Shown here: positions 12,001 to 23,700 of the stretch, piece by piece | Position numbering within the stretch: position 1 is the first letter of the stretch | Layout of the letters: the number at the start of each line of letters is the position of its first letter | Source of the DNA: Sarcocystis neurona | Taxonomy: Eukaryota; Apicomplexa; Conoidasida; Eucoccidiorida; Sarcocystidae | Reading direction: 5' to 3' | NCBI GenBank assembly: GCA_000727475.1 | Contig: KL647326.1 | Span: 651,019 to 715,018, forward strand | Length of the DNA: 64,000 nucleotides | Position numbers and translations under genes: made by a program | Notes under the pieces: generated by a model | Databases searched by the model: none | Seen by the model: the letters and a program-made list of their open reading frames with translations, nothing else | Told to the model about the DNA's origin: nothing

Positions 12001-13708
12001 GGAGTCCCTGGTGTATTCCGACGTCCACACAAACATATATACGTGTGTACACATATACCTCTACATGTAGCTATACATGTGCTGGCCCGTTGCACGTGCC
12101 TCTACGTGTATACGAGCCCGAACGTGTGTTTCGACGTAAGTACGTATATATCTATGTATACATCTACGTATATATGTGTATCTGTATATATGTAGCTGTA
12201 GAGAGAGCGAGAGGTACACTGCTCGTGCCACACGCGTTTGCCTGTATATATGTATATGTATGTAGATATTTGTAAGTATGCGTATACGCATGCATGTAAC
12301 TATGTGTGTGTATATATATATATATATATACATCTGTACGTATGGATGTACCCATGTACGTGTGTATGCCTATGTGTTTATGTATATATAGATGCGTAGC
12401 TATGTATGTATGTATATATGTATACATGTGTGTATATACCTTCTGTGTGTGCCTCAGTGTTTGTGTGTATGTGTACTGGAACAGAACTACAGCTATGTGG
12501 ACTTTTCATCCGTGTGGGCGTGTGTGCTGCTGCTTCTCTTGATGCTGCTGCTACGCGGGTGCAGGCGTTTTTCCTGCAGTTCGCTGTCGCTGTCTTTTTC
12601 CTCGGACTTAACACTCTGGTACGTTCGTCTCTTCTTTTCTTCTCCGTCCCCCCGGCGCCCCCGCGCGCGCAAAGGGGAAAAGGGAGGAGAAGAGGAGCGG
12701 GGAAAGGAGGAGGACAGGGACGCAGTGATCGCCTTGGCGAGTAGCCCCGCGGTGCCCGCGCATGCGTGAAGTCGACTCGTCGGCTGGGAGGGCGCTCGAT
12801 GCCGACGTTCGCGTGGCCACGCACATGCAGGGGGAGACGTATATACGGAGACACCGACGGAGACGCACACAGAGAGACACAGACGGAAAAGGAAAAATTA
12901 TATGTCTGTGTCGGTGTATTTACGTATGTGTCTGTTTGTGAGGAAAGGTGGTGGATGTGTGTACAGGCAAAAAAAAGAGAGACTGTCTTGCGACACAGGC
13001 GTGCGCCAACTTACTTATTTCGATATACACATATATATGTAAAAAGAGTGAGAGAGAATATATATATATATGTATATGTGCACGCATGTAGGTGTGTATG
13101 TGTACGCAGGATACATACGTGTGTGCGTGTGTATGCTACTTGTGTCCACGTAGGCATGTATACTCGCCTACAGGTGTGTCTGTATACATATGCGGATGTG
13201 CATATGTACACACATACACACACACACACACACATATTTAGATATACGTGCAGATATATCTATACGCTTGCACACACCAACATATATATATATAGATATG
13301 CTCACATGCAGATATATCTGTGCACATGTCACACACTAAGACATACATGTATATGTATATATATATACACATACATATGTGCGGGTCTAAATACATACGT
13401 GCCTCTCACAGAGGTGTGCGCGCCGGTACATACAGTCACACATACTTGCGCAGACATCCACATATATGTATGTCGGGTAAATAGACTGGTAGTTATAGAC
13501 GTATAGATGTAGATCGGTGCACACATACATACAGACGCGTATGTCCATGTTTTCCCTTTTTTGTCTCTGTGTGCGTATGTGTCTGTCCGTCCCTCTGTTT
13601 TCGCTGGTGTGGAAGATGGCGGTGACCGAGCAGAAGAAGTCGGACGCAGAAGAAGAAGAAGCAGAGGAGGAAGAAGAGGACGCAGCAGCAGCAGCAGCTC
13701 AGTCGTAG
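5634..13708 (+). CDS. MTCH-like mitochondrial carrier homologue (split gene, gene span)
   Basis: Several separate + strand segments, most with good splice borders and compatible phase, together read like the degenerate carrier repeats of MTCH1/MTCH2-type proteins. These are outer mitochondrial membrane members of the carrier superfamily, and MTCH2 is a membrane-protein insertase. Seen in order: a helix with AAYPLLTIAARLMVVE, then DGFAAFYNGLLPFLLSRC, a linker exon ending near 8,675, VLSTAVTPFSQLALVQRC, WWEMCRARVLQGLCVHRKW, a final hydrophobic helix AFFLQFAVAVFFLGLNTL, and an acidic tail. The Pro-bearing helices and the Gly-x-x-P loop match the pattern of the second and third carrier repeats. 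The first repeat is not found, so the 5' end is unknown. Exons between 6.0 and 11.6 kb are incompletely resolved. The family call is an inference from pattern alone. Confidence 0.5.
6044..7910 (+). CDS. Gln/Ala-rich low-complexity tract, possibly an insertion in the MTCH-like gene
   Basis: The MTCH-like frame stays open for a further 620 codons to TAG at 7,908. It passes through poly-Gln (6,040-6,400), then Ala/Pro/Ser, then Glu/Ala. Other + frames are also locally protein-like, for example a hydrophobic helix near 7,522-7,600 followed by QEQQQQPEQQQPEQHHR. Several introns and frame switches probably occur here. In Eimeria, homopolymer runs commonly interrupt otherwise conserved proteins. I cannot place the exon borders. 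Confidence 0.35.
7960..8075. repeat. (TA)n microsatellites
   Basis: TA runs after the open CAG block; no coding signal. Confidence 0.8.
8390..8675 (+). CDS. MTCH-like gene: linker exon (5' border unknown)
   Basis: The frame ends ...SLKYRDLPR plus one base at AGAG|gtgtgt (donor at 8,676). That one-base overhang fits exactly the two-base start of the exon at 10,456. Upstream it reads FPGLLACLHLVWW and an Ala/Leu-rich helix, which would sit between two carrier repeats. A second + frame here (VRQTVLLWLLLFYCLAAGS) is also hydrophobic, so the 5' half may be read differently. Confidence 0.35.
8740..9075. repeat. (TA)n / TATG microsatellites in intron
   Basis: Repeated TATATA, CATATA and TCTCTC runs lie inside the intron of the MTCH-like gene that starts at 8,676. 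Confidence 0.8.
9080..10455. other. intron-like region of MTCH-like gene
   Basis: Moderately GC-rich DNA with scattered GCATGC and TG/TATG runs (10,060-10,215) and no convincing exon on either strand. Short ORFs here are rich in Cys, Arg and His and do not look like protein. Confidence 0.5.
10456..10526 (+). CDS. MTCH-like gene: short exon with carrier helix
   Basis: A 71-base exon between tctctgcctgcag and a strong GAA|gtaagc donor. It starts with two bases of a split codon and ends in phase 0. It encodes VLSTAVTPFSQLALVQRC followed by QSNIE, a helix with a Pro-Phe pair in the position where carrier homologues have the PxD/PF motif. Confidence 0.5.
10527..11200. other. CAG/GAA-rich block, coding strand ambiguous
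   Basis: Just after the 10,526 donor the + strand stays protein-like (KKQQQEQKEPQKKHQQREKK in one frame; a Glu/Ala-rich reading to 10,936 in another). The - strand is open from 11,193 to 10,627. If the MTCH-like splice at 10,526 is correct, this is intron; alternatively the exon reads through into a Lys/Gln-rich insertion. It cannot be decided here. Confidence 0.4.
11385..11603 (+). repeat. CTG/TTG tract, reads as poly-Leu in the MTCH-like frame
   Basis: About 220 bases of CTG, TTG, CTA and GCT triplets run directly in frame into the WWEMCRARVLQG exon and would encode about 60 mostly Leu residues. It may be coding, as a Leu homopolymer insertion, or may be the pyrimidine-rich 3' end of the intron. 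Confidence 0.7.
11604..11690 (+). CDS. MTCH-like gene: exon with carrier matrix-loop motif (5' border unknown)
   Basis: Twenty-nine codons ending AAG|gtgagc in phase 0. The reading WWEMCRARVLQGLCVHRKW...AAMPWK fits the carrier pattern of Trp, Cys, a hydrophobic helix, Gly, and a Pro about 12 residues on. Two other + frames are open but less protein-like. The upstream border may lie inside the CTG tract. Confidence 0.45.
11760..12492. repeat. TA/TATG microsatellite-rich intron
   Basis: Short TATG, TACG and (TA)n runs, densest at 12,300-12,440. It lies between the 11,690 donor and the 12,493 acceptor of the MTCH-like gene. I see no exon. Confidence 0.7.
12493..12618 (+). CDS. MTCH-like gene: exon with last transmembrane helix
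   Basis: A 126-base exon in phase 0 at both ends, after gaacagaactacag and before CTG|gtacgt. It encodes an amphipathic stretch (SLDAAATRVQ) and then an unbroken hydrophobic helix AFFLQFAVAVFFLGLNTL. Its phase fits both the 11,690 donor and the 13,616 acceptor. Confidence 0.5.
13035..13480. repeat. TA, CA and TG microsatellites in intron
   Basis: Includes a (CA)n run at about 13,213-13,234 and several TATG blocks. It is inside the last intron of the MTCH-like gene. Confidence 0.8.
13616..13708 (+). CDS. MTCH-like gene: last exon, acidic C-terminus
   Basis: After a long CT-rich tract and ggtgtggaag, 30 codons and a TAG follow in phase 0. The reading MAVTEQKKSDAEEEEAEEEE ends in a short Asp/Ala run and Gln-Ser. 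Lys-Lys plus an acidic tail after a last membrane helix is typical of cytosol-facing tails of membrane proteins. No sequence after the TAG looks coding on this strand. Confidence 0.5.
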   Translation: MAVTEQKKSDAEEEEAEEEEEDAAAAAAQS

Positions 13709-14177
13709 CTGCCTTCCGGACGGTTCCGGTGGTGTCGCCCCGCTGAAAAGTCGATGTGTGCCGCAAGACACCCCCCCCAAGAGGGAGAGGGCAGGCGCGT
13801 GCATGCGTGTCTGGCGTTTTCTTCTTCGTCCCTCTGTCTTTCTCTGTCCGCGCCGCAAAAAGTCAGCAGTTTTGACTGCCTCTGCAGCAGCACTTCACCG
13901 CGACAAATACAGCGGCGCTCTTCTCTGCAGCGCCGAGAGGTGTACGAGCATGTGTGTCTACGTGTGCGTGTACGTCTACACCTTTGAGTTTGTGACCAGA
14001 TTCTATGATGTACTTGCTTGAAGCAGAAGAAGATGAAGAAGAAGAAGCCTCAGTTCTCTTCGTAGCTGCTGCAGTGTTCTCCTATGCATATATGTGGGTA
14101 CACACACAAATCTGTGCGTCTGTACGTATCTTTCTGTGTGTGTGTGGGCTCTGTTTATTGCCACATAAATAAATTGA

Positions 14178-14480
14178 TAGATATAGATAAGTGGATAGAA
14201 ATTGGGACAGACACACACAGATGCCTGTAGACCCGTCTCTTCTCTTTATGTGTGTGTCTGTCAGACAGACAAGTATAGATCGGGACACATACATAGGAGC
14301 GTGTGTATATACACTTTTTCCCTGTCTCTCGGTCTCTCTGTATCTGTTCGATAGATATGCAGATATAGACCGGGACACATACACATCGACGCGTGTGTTT
14401 CCACCTTTTCTCCTACTGTCTCCCTGTCTCTGCGTATCGGCCTATCTGTACCCTTCCGTGTCCCTGTGTAGCAGAGATCG
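14178..14480. repeat. minisatellite, about 75-100 bp unit, three copies
   Basis: The motif AGATATAGACCGGGACACATACA and its variants recurs near 14,180, 14,272 and 14,359, each followed by a CT-rich part (TTTCCCTGTCTCTC). It is intergenic between the convergent MTCH-like and NUP93-like genes. Confidence 0.7.
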
Positions 14481-16070
14481 ACAGATACATACAGAGACAG
14501 AGGGGAAAGTAAAAGGTGGACATGCACGCATTGATATGTAGGTGCAGCTATGTGTCCCGGCGGGTTTCGCTCGCAGCAGCGCAGTTGCCTTATTTCTCTC
14601 TCTCTCCTTCTGTCTAGCCAATAAATACTTGACTATATACATATATATGTGTACGTACGTAAGTGTATATACATGTGTATCTACATACATACATACATAC
14701 ATAAGTGTATCTTTGTGTATGTGGCGACGTCATTCAAAGTACCCGCAACAGTAATAGACATGTCCCTCTCTCTACTGTGCCGGCTGGCGTACGCGAGTAC
14801 ACGTATGTACGTGCACGTGTAGACTTTGTAGACACTGCCAATATCTGCAGTTTTTATTGCAGCCGCTTGCGGTAAGTAAAGACTGCGCTGAGGCTGCTGC
14901 AGCTCGCGGTGAAGGAGGTTGCATTATCGAATAGGAGAGACCAGGGCAGCAGCGGTGGGGCAGACGACATGCCGCTGAGAAGCAGGGATCGGGGTACAGA
15001 AGGTGTGTACTGGGGAGAGTCACACAAAGACGAAAGGCAGCGCGTGCGCGGGTAGGAAGGCGGGAAGCGTGAAGGCTACAGGAGAGAAGAAAGGCTGGGT
15101 TTCCTTCTGCAGAAAAGAAGAGCGGGTGTGATGGCACGCGAAGGAAAGAGAGGAAAACGAACACATGTGCAGTAGAAGAAATGAAGAGAAATTGTACGCA
15201 GAACGAGTAGAAGAAGAAAGGGGAAGGGAAGAAGAAGAAATGGCCGTTGCTGTGGAAGACCGCGCTTGAAAGGCACAAAGCGGGTGTGCGAGTGGCACGG
15301 CGCGCACAGCCGAACACGTCGGGTCGACGCGGGGGCCACGCAGCACATGTCGTTGATGAAAGGAAAGGAAAAAGACGGGAAAGTGGGAGATCTGATGAAA
15401 AGAGCAAGACGCGAGCAGCAGACGTGGTCGGTGCAAAAGCCGTAGGGCGAGGCGGGAGTGCAGAACAAAGTGCAGAATGATACTCGGCATTGGCTGACGA
15501 CAGAAAAAGCGAGAAGACGTCGGGCTGAAGAACCGGCGATGTTTTATGTTGGGATGGGAGGAGTGTAGAAACCGACGAAAAACAGCCGCACTGCGGGGAA
15601 AGTGGGCTTGCGCCGTAAATATGTTGCCCAGATATAGCAGAAGCGAAAAAGCTGTCTGCAAGGAGACGCGTGGCGGAACTCTTTCGGAGCAACTGCTGTA
15701 GCTGTGTTGTATGATTCACCAGGAAAGCAAGTGTGAAGTGTGGCAGATTCCGAAGTACAGACGTATATGGTCCTGCTGCTACCGTCGCCGAACATGTTCA
15801 TTTGCTCCCTCAGCAGTGCTGTGGGGACACAGCCCATGGAGAGTTTTGACTCGGCGGCGGGGGAAAAGTGCTGCTGCGAAGATCAAAAGAGACGCGCATG
15901 CAACAGAGGCAGCAGAGGCACGGGCGCGAGACGAATTGCACGCCCGAGTGCACGTGTGGGATTCGAAGGGGGGCTGCGGATGGGCGCGCGTAGTCTTGGG
16001 GTGTGTGCAGAGAAGGAAGCAAACACGAGAGCAGCAGCAGCAGTGGTCACTGTCACCACCCCGTACAGCA

Positions 16071-16118
16071 GCACCAGCGAGAGCACCAGCGAGAGCACCA
16101 GCGAGAGCACCAGCTGTA
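16071..16118. repeat. 12 bp tandem repeat, four copies
   Basis: GCACCAGCGAGA at 16,071, 16,083 and 16,095, with a diverged fourth copy at 16,107. It reads as Ala-Pro-Ala-Arg on + and Ala-Gly-Ala-Leu on -. Confidence 0.9.
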
Positions 16119-16325
16119 GCAGTGGAAGGTGCTGCACACGTGGTGGCGAAGTTGAAGCCAGGCAGAGAAGAAACACGAGTGCCTGTTGCTGCTGCCGCTA
16201 CTCGTCCCGCAAGCCTAGCTGTGTAGTTACACAATTGCAAGGACGGAGTCAAGTCTCACATGTTTGAAAGTAGGGGCTGGTGAGATCGCTTGCAGCGGCG
16301 TAGCTATTATTGCTCCTCTTCGTCG

Positions 16326-16391
16326 CTGCTGCGGACGCCGCTCGTAGCTGCTGCGGACGCCGCTCGTAGCTGCTGCGGATGCTGCTCTTCG
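16326..16391. repeat. 22 bp tandem repeat, three copies
   Basis: The unit CTGCTGCGGACGCCGCTCGT (plus AG) starts at 16,326, 16,348 and 16,370; the third copy is diverged at its end. The 22-base period is not a codon multiple, which argues against coding selection here. Confidence 0.85.
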
Positions 16392-17597
16392 TTCCCGCTG
16401 CGACTGCTTGGCGCTACTGCTGCACGCTCCGGCAGCTGCAGCGATCCCCCGCACGCGGGGCATCGCCTAATTAATACGTATACGTGTACATATTTACCCG
16501 AATCTGTGCACACATACAGATACCTGAACTGTCTCTATCTCTCCACAATATATACGTATCTAATGTGTATCTCTGTCTGCATTTATCGAGTGCGGCTGAT
16601 TCGCCATATATGGACACACTTTACCTATTCAACGTCTTGGGCAGTGCAAACATGACTACGCCTCCCGGCAGCAATCCGGAAGGTGGCACAGGAAGCCCTT
16701 CTGTTCGACGGTAGGGCGAAGCAGCTGTGCCTACGCATACCTCCTCGTATGCATGCAGGGGCCCGTTACCTGCAACGCCATGCGGTCGTTGCATGTACAC
16801 GTGTACATATGATCTGACATAGATATATACACATATACATTGTTGAGCTTTCTCTGTCCTTTCGGGGCGGGGCACACGAGTACATCTTTACGTGATCTGA
16901 CAAGTACGTGTGAGGTTTCTCGCTGCTTTGATATACACGGACATGTGTATATATATATATCCAGTGACTGTAGAGTAGCTTTGCGTTTGGGTAGTCCTGA
17001 CACAGAAAATCGATTAAAAGTCGCTGCGGGAAGCGACTCGACAGCAGCTCCATCAGATAAAAAGGAGCACTCCAATATAGGGGAATCACGTAGAAGGCCA
17101 TATGAAGACGGTGTAGGAAGAAGACGAGTTTGCGAGTTGCGCACCTTCACGCATAAACAAGTGTGCTGGTGTCTGCGTCTCCCTTCGAAGGAGCCGCCGC
17201 AGCAGCAAGCACATGCATGCTGGGACGTGCCGCGGCAGCAGCAGCAGCAGCGTGGCTGCATGTCGTCCGCCGCAGCAGCACCTCGCCTGCTGTCGCTCCT
17301 TCAGATTCGCTGCAGCACCCCCCCACATGTGCAGCACACTATGAGCTGCTGCTGCACCAACGAGCAGCAGCCAAAATCCTCTCTCTGCTCCCTCGCGTCC
17401 ACACCCAGGTGACGTTGACACCTGCTGCTGCTGCTGCACTTGCTGCTGCTGCCGCTGTGCCCCCCGCTGCCCACGGATATGCCCAGTAGCTACCAAGGAA
17501 GAGGAGGAATTTATTCGCGGGAGTGCTCCCCACAGGAGCTGCTTCCGCGCATGTGCAAGTCACGCTGTTGTCGCCACCGCTGCTGCGTGCTGCTGCT

Positions 17598-17774
17598 TCA
17601 TAGGCAGAAGGAAGGAGCAGCAGCAGCAGAAGTGACAGGGAACTTCCGATACTGCTTGAGCAGCTCCTTCAGCGAAGCACGTGCTTCTACTAAGTGACTC
17701 GACGCTGTCAGTGGCAGGGCCGCAGCCACCTGCTGCAGCAGCAGCAGCTCCTGATAACTTATTAGCTGTTCGAG
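17598..17774 (-). CDS. NUP93: NUP93-like gene: last exon
   Basis: Phase 0 start after gcgtatgggtttgctgcag, ending at TGA (17,598). It encodes LEQLISYQELLLLQQVAAAL and VEARASLKELLKQYRKFP, a helical C-terminus followed by a short Ser/Ala tail. Confidence 0.6.
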   Translation of the reverse strand, partial: LEQLISYQELLLLQQVAAALPLTASSHLVEARASLKELLKQYRKFPVTSAAAAPSFCL

Positions 17775-20700
17775 CTGCAGCAAACCCATACGCATGCAAC
17801 GTTCGACCCATAAGTGTGTGGTCGAACATACATACATACATGCATACATACATACATACACACATACACAAATCCATATGTGTGGACACTATACAAAGAT
17901 GTACCTGTCTACCTATATTTCGTGTGTCCGTGTCTTCAATCCATACACGCCTATACAAATGGAGAACATACATATACACAAATGTATATATATACATTTA
18001 TAGACACAGACACACAAGCACAAACACACAGACATGGACACACAGAAAAACATGCAGACAACTACAATCATTTACAGATATAGACACAGACAGATAAATA
18101 AACGGAGGTTTATGCGGGCAGCAAGAAGAGACGGGTCGCGGTTGCTTTCGGCGGCACGCACATACGCGTGGAAGCCAAATGGCAGAAGCAGTGTCAGCCC
18201 TCCCCACCCACGTCGCAGGAACGAGTATTTCTTTCTACATCTGTATGTGTATATCTATGCATGCAACTGTGGAATCTGAGTGTGCGCCTCTCTTTCTGTA
18301 TGAGTAATCCCGCTTCCTTTTCTCGTGCACATACGCGTATGTATCTATGTATGTATCTATTTACGCATCTGTGCATGTATATATGTAACGATGTACCTAC
18401 GTATCTACATATCATCTACCTCTCTCTCTATGTATATATATACATATATATATATGTGTATACATGTATACTCAAGAATATGTAAACATTAGTGTATATA
18501 TATATATTAGAGAGAGAGAGATAAACAGAGAGCGAGGGGCACACAGATTTCCTGAGAAGAAATAATAGATATTTACAGGTTATTTCTCTGTCCACGCACG
18601 TTTACACATACAATCATGGGTGTATTTACTGATACGGATGTGTCCATACACAGAGATATATGTAACGGAAGATAAACATGTTCGCATGCGATGTGGAAAA
18701 GAACTGCTCGATTGCTTCATTTCTTTAGCGCCCCGATGGCAGGAACGCGCCTTCACGACTCAGAAAGAATATACCCTTGTTCATTTATATACATATATAT
18801 ATGGAATCTGTGTGTGTGTGTGTGTGTGTGTGAATATATATATATATAAACATATGTGCGTATTTCTGCATCTATGCATCTTTGTGTACAGATCGGTTCA
18901 CACCCACACATCTATACAGATACATACACACACATTTATATAGTGGATTACATACATATATATATATATATAGGGATGAGGTCGACCATATAAATATATA
19001 CGCTGTACCTGGATGCAACTGCGATTACGCGTAAGTGCTGTCTACAGAATTACATGCAGAATCTTCAGTTCTAGAGAAGAGAAGAATTTTAAAGTGGTTG
19101 AATGAGTATGCCGAGAGACAGAAGTAGAAATACACACGCACCAATACAAAAAGACACACTCATACCTCAATATAAAAACACAAGAGACGTGACAGTCCTG
19201 CAGCACCAGCAGCAGGGGAATTGTGCGCAATCGCTGCGGTATCTGTACACTTAAAGTGCATATACATTACTTCTACGAATACATATATATATGTATGGAT
19301 ACATCCATAGGCGCAGACATACATATATATATATATATGTACATTGCTAAATGTATTTATACATGCATATCCAAAAGCACCACAAGACGGAAATACCAGG
19401 GAAACGAGCAGGAGGGGAAACAGCAGGAAGTCCCAGGGTGTGCAAACACGAGAGACGTGTGTACACATGCTACGTCCACGGAGACACGCGCCCCAGAACG
19501 TATGTGTACATTTGTTCGTTTGACAGAAGACTAAAATCAGGGTGGTAGCCGCAGAGACAGGAAAAAGAAAGTACGCATGCACACACGACACTGATATACA
19601 TATGCATATATAGATAGACAGATAGATACATAGAGATATACATATATATATATATACATGTATACACACGCACCAAGCTTTTCGTATGTGTGCATATGTA
19701 TACGAAGACATTGACGCATGCGCCTATAGAGTACGCCAAGAAGAAAACAAAAAGGCGGAGCGGACTGCAGCCAGAGAAGGAGAACGCAGGAATGTGGTGT
19801 ACATACACCAGAGAACTTACGGGAATGCGCTGGCCAAGCAGCTTCAGCAGCACGTGGGTGATCACCTCGACGAGAGCAGCAAACCGAAGAGGGAAGACGT
19901 AATTCGTAGTCTGCTGCTGCTGCGTCATTCCCGGCAGCCACAGCAGCCTGCAACAGTACAGCGGCAACACAAGCAAGAAGTCCTAAGCTGTCCAGATATA
20001 CTCATATATACTTTTCACACTCATATATGTATATATATACACATGTTCACAGGTCCATAAAACCGCGTACAAGGGGAGGGGCTTCTGCGTTCGAACCCAC
20101 GGCGGCATTCAGACGCGCACCTGTCTATCTTCTTTATTTTACGTACGTATACAAGTACACACATCCGCATCTATCCACGCCTTATGCGGCTTATCCTCTG
20201 TATCCACATACACCTATATCTATATCTATATTTGTGGAACATTACGCTGCTTATATTACACATATATATATACACACATATTTATATAAACGTATATGAC
20301 GCATTATGCCGTTCAATATATGTATATCTATATCTACATATATATGTATCTGTATAGCGCCTTATGATGCTGATCCTCTGTATCCACATGTATCTATCTA
20401 TCTATCTATCTATTTATCTCTGTCTATATATATATATGGAATATTATGCTGCATATATTATACCTATATACATATCTATATATATATATATATATACATA
20501 TCTGTATAGCACCTTATGATGCTTATCCTACACCCTACATATATACATAATGATATATATGTATACATAAATAATACTTATACATGCACACGTCGAGTGT
20601 AGACAGCAGTGCACGGGGGAAACGAGGAGGAGCAGGAGAGTCTTACGCAGAGGAGCGGCTTCGCTGCGCCTGCAAGTAGAGCGAGAGGGCTCCGCGGTAG

Positions 20701-23700
20701 TCTCCTGCTGCAGCGGAGAGGGCGATGCGCGTTTGTTGCCACGCCTCGAGCAGCTGCTGCATGCGCTGCCTATCCGCAACACGTCTCTGCACCAGAGCCA
20801 ATCAGACAGTCCACTTGCGCCACGTTCATGTGAGGGAATATCGACTCCGTCAAGAATATATGTATGTATCCACACGCACACACGCATATGCATGCATTAC
20901 ATACCCATATATATATATATATATCTTTCTATCTCTGTGTGTGGGAAGTTCTTCGTATCTGCGTGAACACATACACTAACACATACACACACACACACAG
21001 ACATGCCTCTATCTTTGTCTCTCTCTGTATAGAGTTGTTTACACGTAAAAACCTACACGCCTACAGGAAGCTATTTATATCCTTCCCCTGTACTACTGCC
21101 TATCTTTCCGTGTGTCTGTAAGTGTGTAAGTGTGTGGATGTCTTTGTCTCTGTGTATATCTACATATGTCTGTGTGTGTGTGTGTTTGTGTGTGTGCGTC
21201 TCTCTCTCTGTGTGTAGTCCTCTCTCTATATCTATTTGTGTATATATGTATGTGTCTCTCTGTGTCTATATCTCTATGTATTCGTCTGTCTATATCTGTC
21301 GGCATATATATATATATATGTGTCCCTCTGTGTGTATCTCTCTATGTATTCGTCTGTCTATATCTGTCAGTGTATATATATGTGTGTCTCTCTGTGTGTT
21401 TCTCTGTCTTTCTCTATGTATTCCTCTGCTTATATTTATCTGTCTTGACGTACGCATCGTTTTCTCTTCCGACCACGGTATACGTGTTTGCGGCCTGACT
21501 TCCTATCTATTATATCTATACGTAAATGTTCGCTGCCCGCACGTCTACTTATCCGACTACATCTACCTATCTACACGGAAACCTACGCGTACGTACATTT
21601 ACATACGCAGACACACATAGACACACATATCGATGGCATAGTATACATATATATATATATATATATATACAAACGACCACCTACGCTCATACGTATATAT
21701 ATGCATATATCACCTGCTTGCAAGTGCAGCATATTTTACACAGATAAGTGTGATATATTAGACAACTGAGACGGGGAAGATGCTCAACTCGCATTCCGCA
21801 GTATTTATTTATTCGTACACAACGATGTCCATATGCCCCCACAAACAAAACTACGCATGAATATACATGAGAAAATAAATATACATACATATACGTGGAA
21901 GAACATATATAGATATATTTACGTGGAGTGTATGTATATACATGCACATACATGCACGGAAGAATATATATATATATATATATATATATGGATCTGAGGC
22001 TCTGTCTACATCTGCGTGTGCACGTCGATCAAACACACATGACCGGACAACGTATATATATATATATACATATCGATGAAAGCATATATGTATATACTGA
22101 GAAAGGGAGCAAGAAAGACTCTGTGTGTGTGTTTGTGTGTGTGTGTGTGTCTGTGTCGACTTCTTATTACCTTTAATAATTCGAATGCAGAGAGAAAGAA
22201 AGTCGCTGTTTGGCGGAGGAAGTCGTCGTTCGGCAGCTGTCCGCGGTGCAGCGCTGGAGCGCACGCCGCTGCTTCCAGCGTCTCTTCTGTTAGTTCTGCA
22301 GCCGCAGCAGCAGCAATCCGCAGCAACCGCGACGCCAGCAACAACAGCAATAACAGCAACAAAAAGAGGAGCACAAATAGCAACGGCAGCAACAGGAACA
22401 GCGGCCACGGCAGCACCGGCAGCAACAACAACAGCAATAGCAGGAACAGCAGTAACAGCAACAGCAACACCAGCAACAGCGACAGCAGCAAACACAGCAG
22501 TAACAGCAACAGCAGCAACCGGTCGCAGCAGCCCGCAGCAACAGCGACGGCATCAACAAGCATAACACGAGCAGCAGCAACAGGAACAGCGGCCACGGCA
22601 GCCCCAGCAGCACCAGCCTGCAGCGACAGGAGCAGCAGCCATGGCAGCAACAGCGCCACCAGCAGCAAGAGCAGGAACAGCAGTAACAGCAACAGCAGCA
22701 CTCCCCAGCAACAGCGAAGGCAGCAGGGTGCGTGCGGCACCTAAATGGAAGTCGAGGTCCTACGGCCACAAAAACCGTCTCCTATTTTTCCCAGCATTAC
22801 TACAGCAGCAACCGCGACGGGCATATTGCCGTGCTCTTCAAAGAAGCTGCTGCTGCTGTGTCTGGTCTGTTGCTGACTCTGCTGCTGCTGTCGGGTGGTC
22901 GTGTCTGTGGTTTTTTCAATTCTCTGTGCATCTCTCATGCTGCTGCGTTCCTTTTCATTGCGACGACGCCGCTGGTGGTGCTCCTCCTCTTCCTGCTGCC
23001 GCTGCCGCTAAACTGGCTGCAGGGGCTCCCTCCTGTATTCCTTCTCCTTCTATGCCTCACCCTGCTGCTGCTGCTGTTGCTTCCTGTTTTGAAGCCTCTA
23101 CTCTAACGCTGCCTGCTCTGTGGCTGCTGGTACTTCTGCCCCTTCTCATGCTGCTGCTGCTTCTTCTGCTTCTGCACCTCCTGTTTCTGCTGCTGTTTCT
23201 CCTGTTGCTCCTGCTCCTGCTGTTTCTGTTTCTGCTGCAGGCGCTGCTGCTGCTACTGCTGCACCTGCTGTTGTTACTTTCGTTGCGGCTTCATCTTTTG
23301 GTGCTGCTGTTCCCCGACGACTCTGGTCGTGCTGCTACGGCTGCTGTGGTTCACTTTATCGTTCCCTCTGCTGTTCGAGCTTCGGAGCTGCTGCTGCGGT
23401 TTCTGCTTCAACCTCGTTGGCGGTGCTTACGCATGCAGCTGCGATAGTCGTCAAGAAGCCAAGCAGCAAGAAAGCTTTCTTTCAGCGCTCTTCGGCGTTC
23501 TCCTTCATTTCTGATAGCAGCGTAGATGCCCCGCAGCAGTTGCTGCTGCTGTGGTTGCAGCCGAAGCTGCTGCTGCTGTGGACTTGCTGCTGCGCCGCTC
23601 TGCTGGCTCGCAGCCGCAGCATTTTGCAGGAGCAGCAGAAACTGCTGTTCGCCGCCACCTGCACCTCCCGCCCCGCTGCTGCTTCTGCTGGTGCACCAGA

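Larger units (their letters stand above)
13760..17590. other. region between the two large genes
   Basis: Between the 3' ends of the + strand MTCH-like gene (13,708) and the - strand NUP93-like gene (17,598). It holds minisatellites, CT-rich stretches and several medium ORFs on both strands: 14,772-15,719 -, 15,711-16,226 +, and 17,086-17,496 -, the last reading FWLLLVGAAAAHSVLHMW. None has a clear start, splice chain or family, and most intervals are open on both strands. A small gene cannot be excluded. Confidence 0.45.

Noticed and set aside
14178..14480. Spaced repeats as a possible CRISPR-like array
   Set aside because: Units are few, diverged, of unequal spacing and in a eukaryotic genome; this is a minisatellite.
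20070..20100. tRNA-like TTCGAAC sequence
   Set aside because: The flanking bases do not form a T-stem, and no matching acceptor, D or anticodon arms are present. Similar hits at 15,960 and 62,750 also failed.
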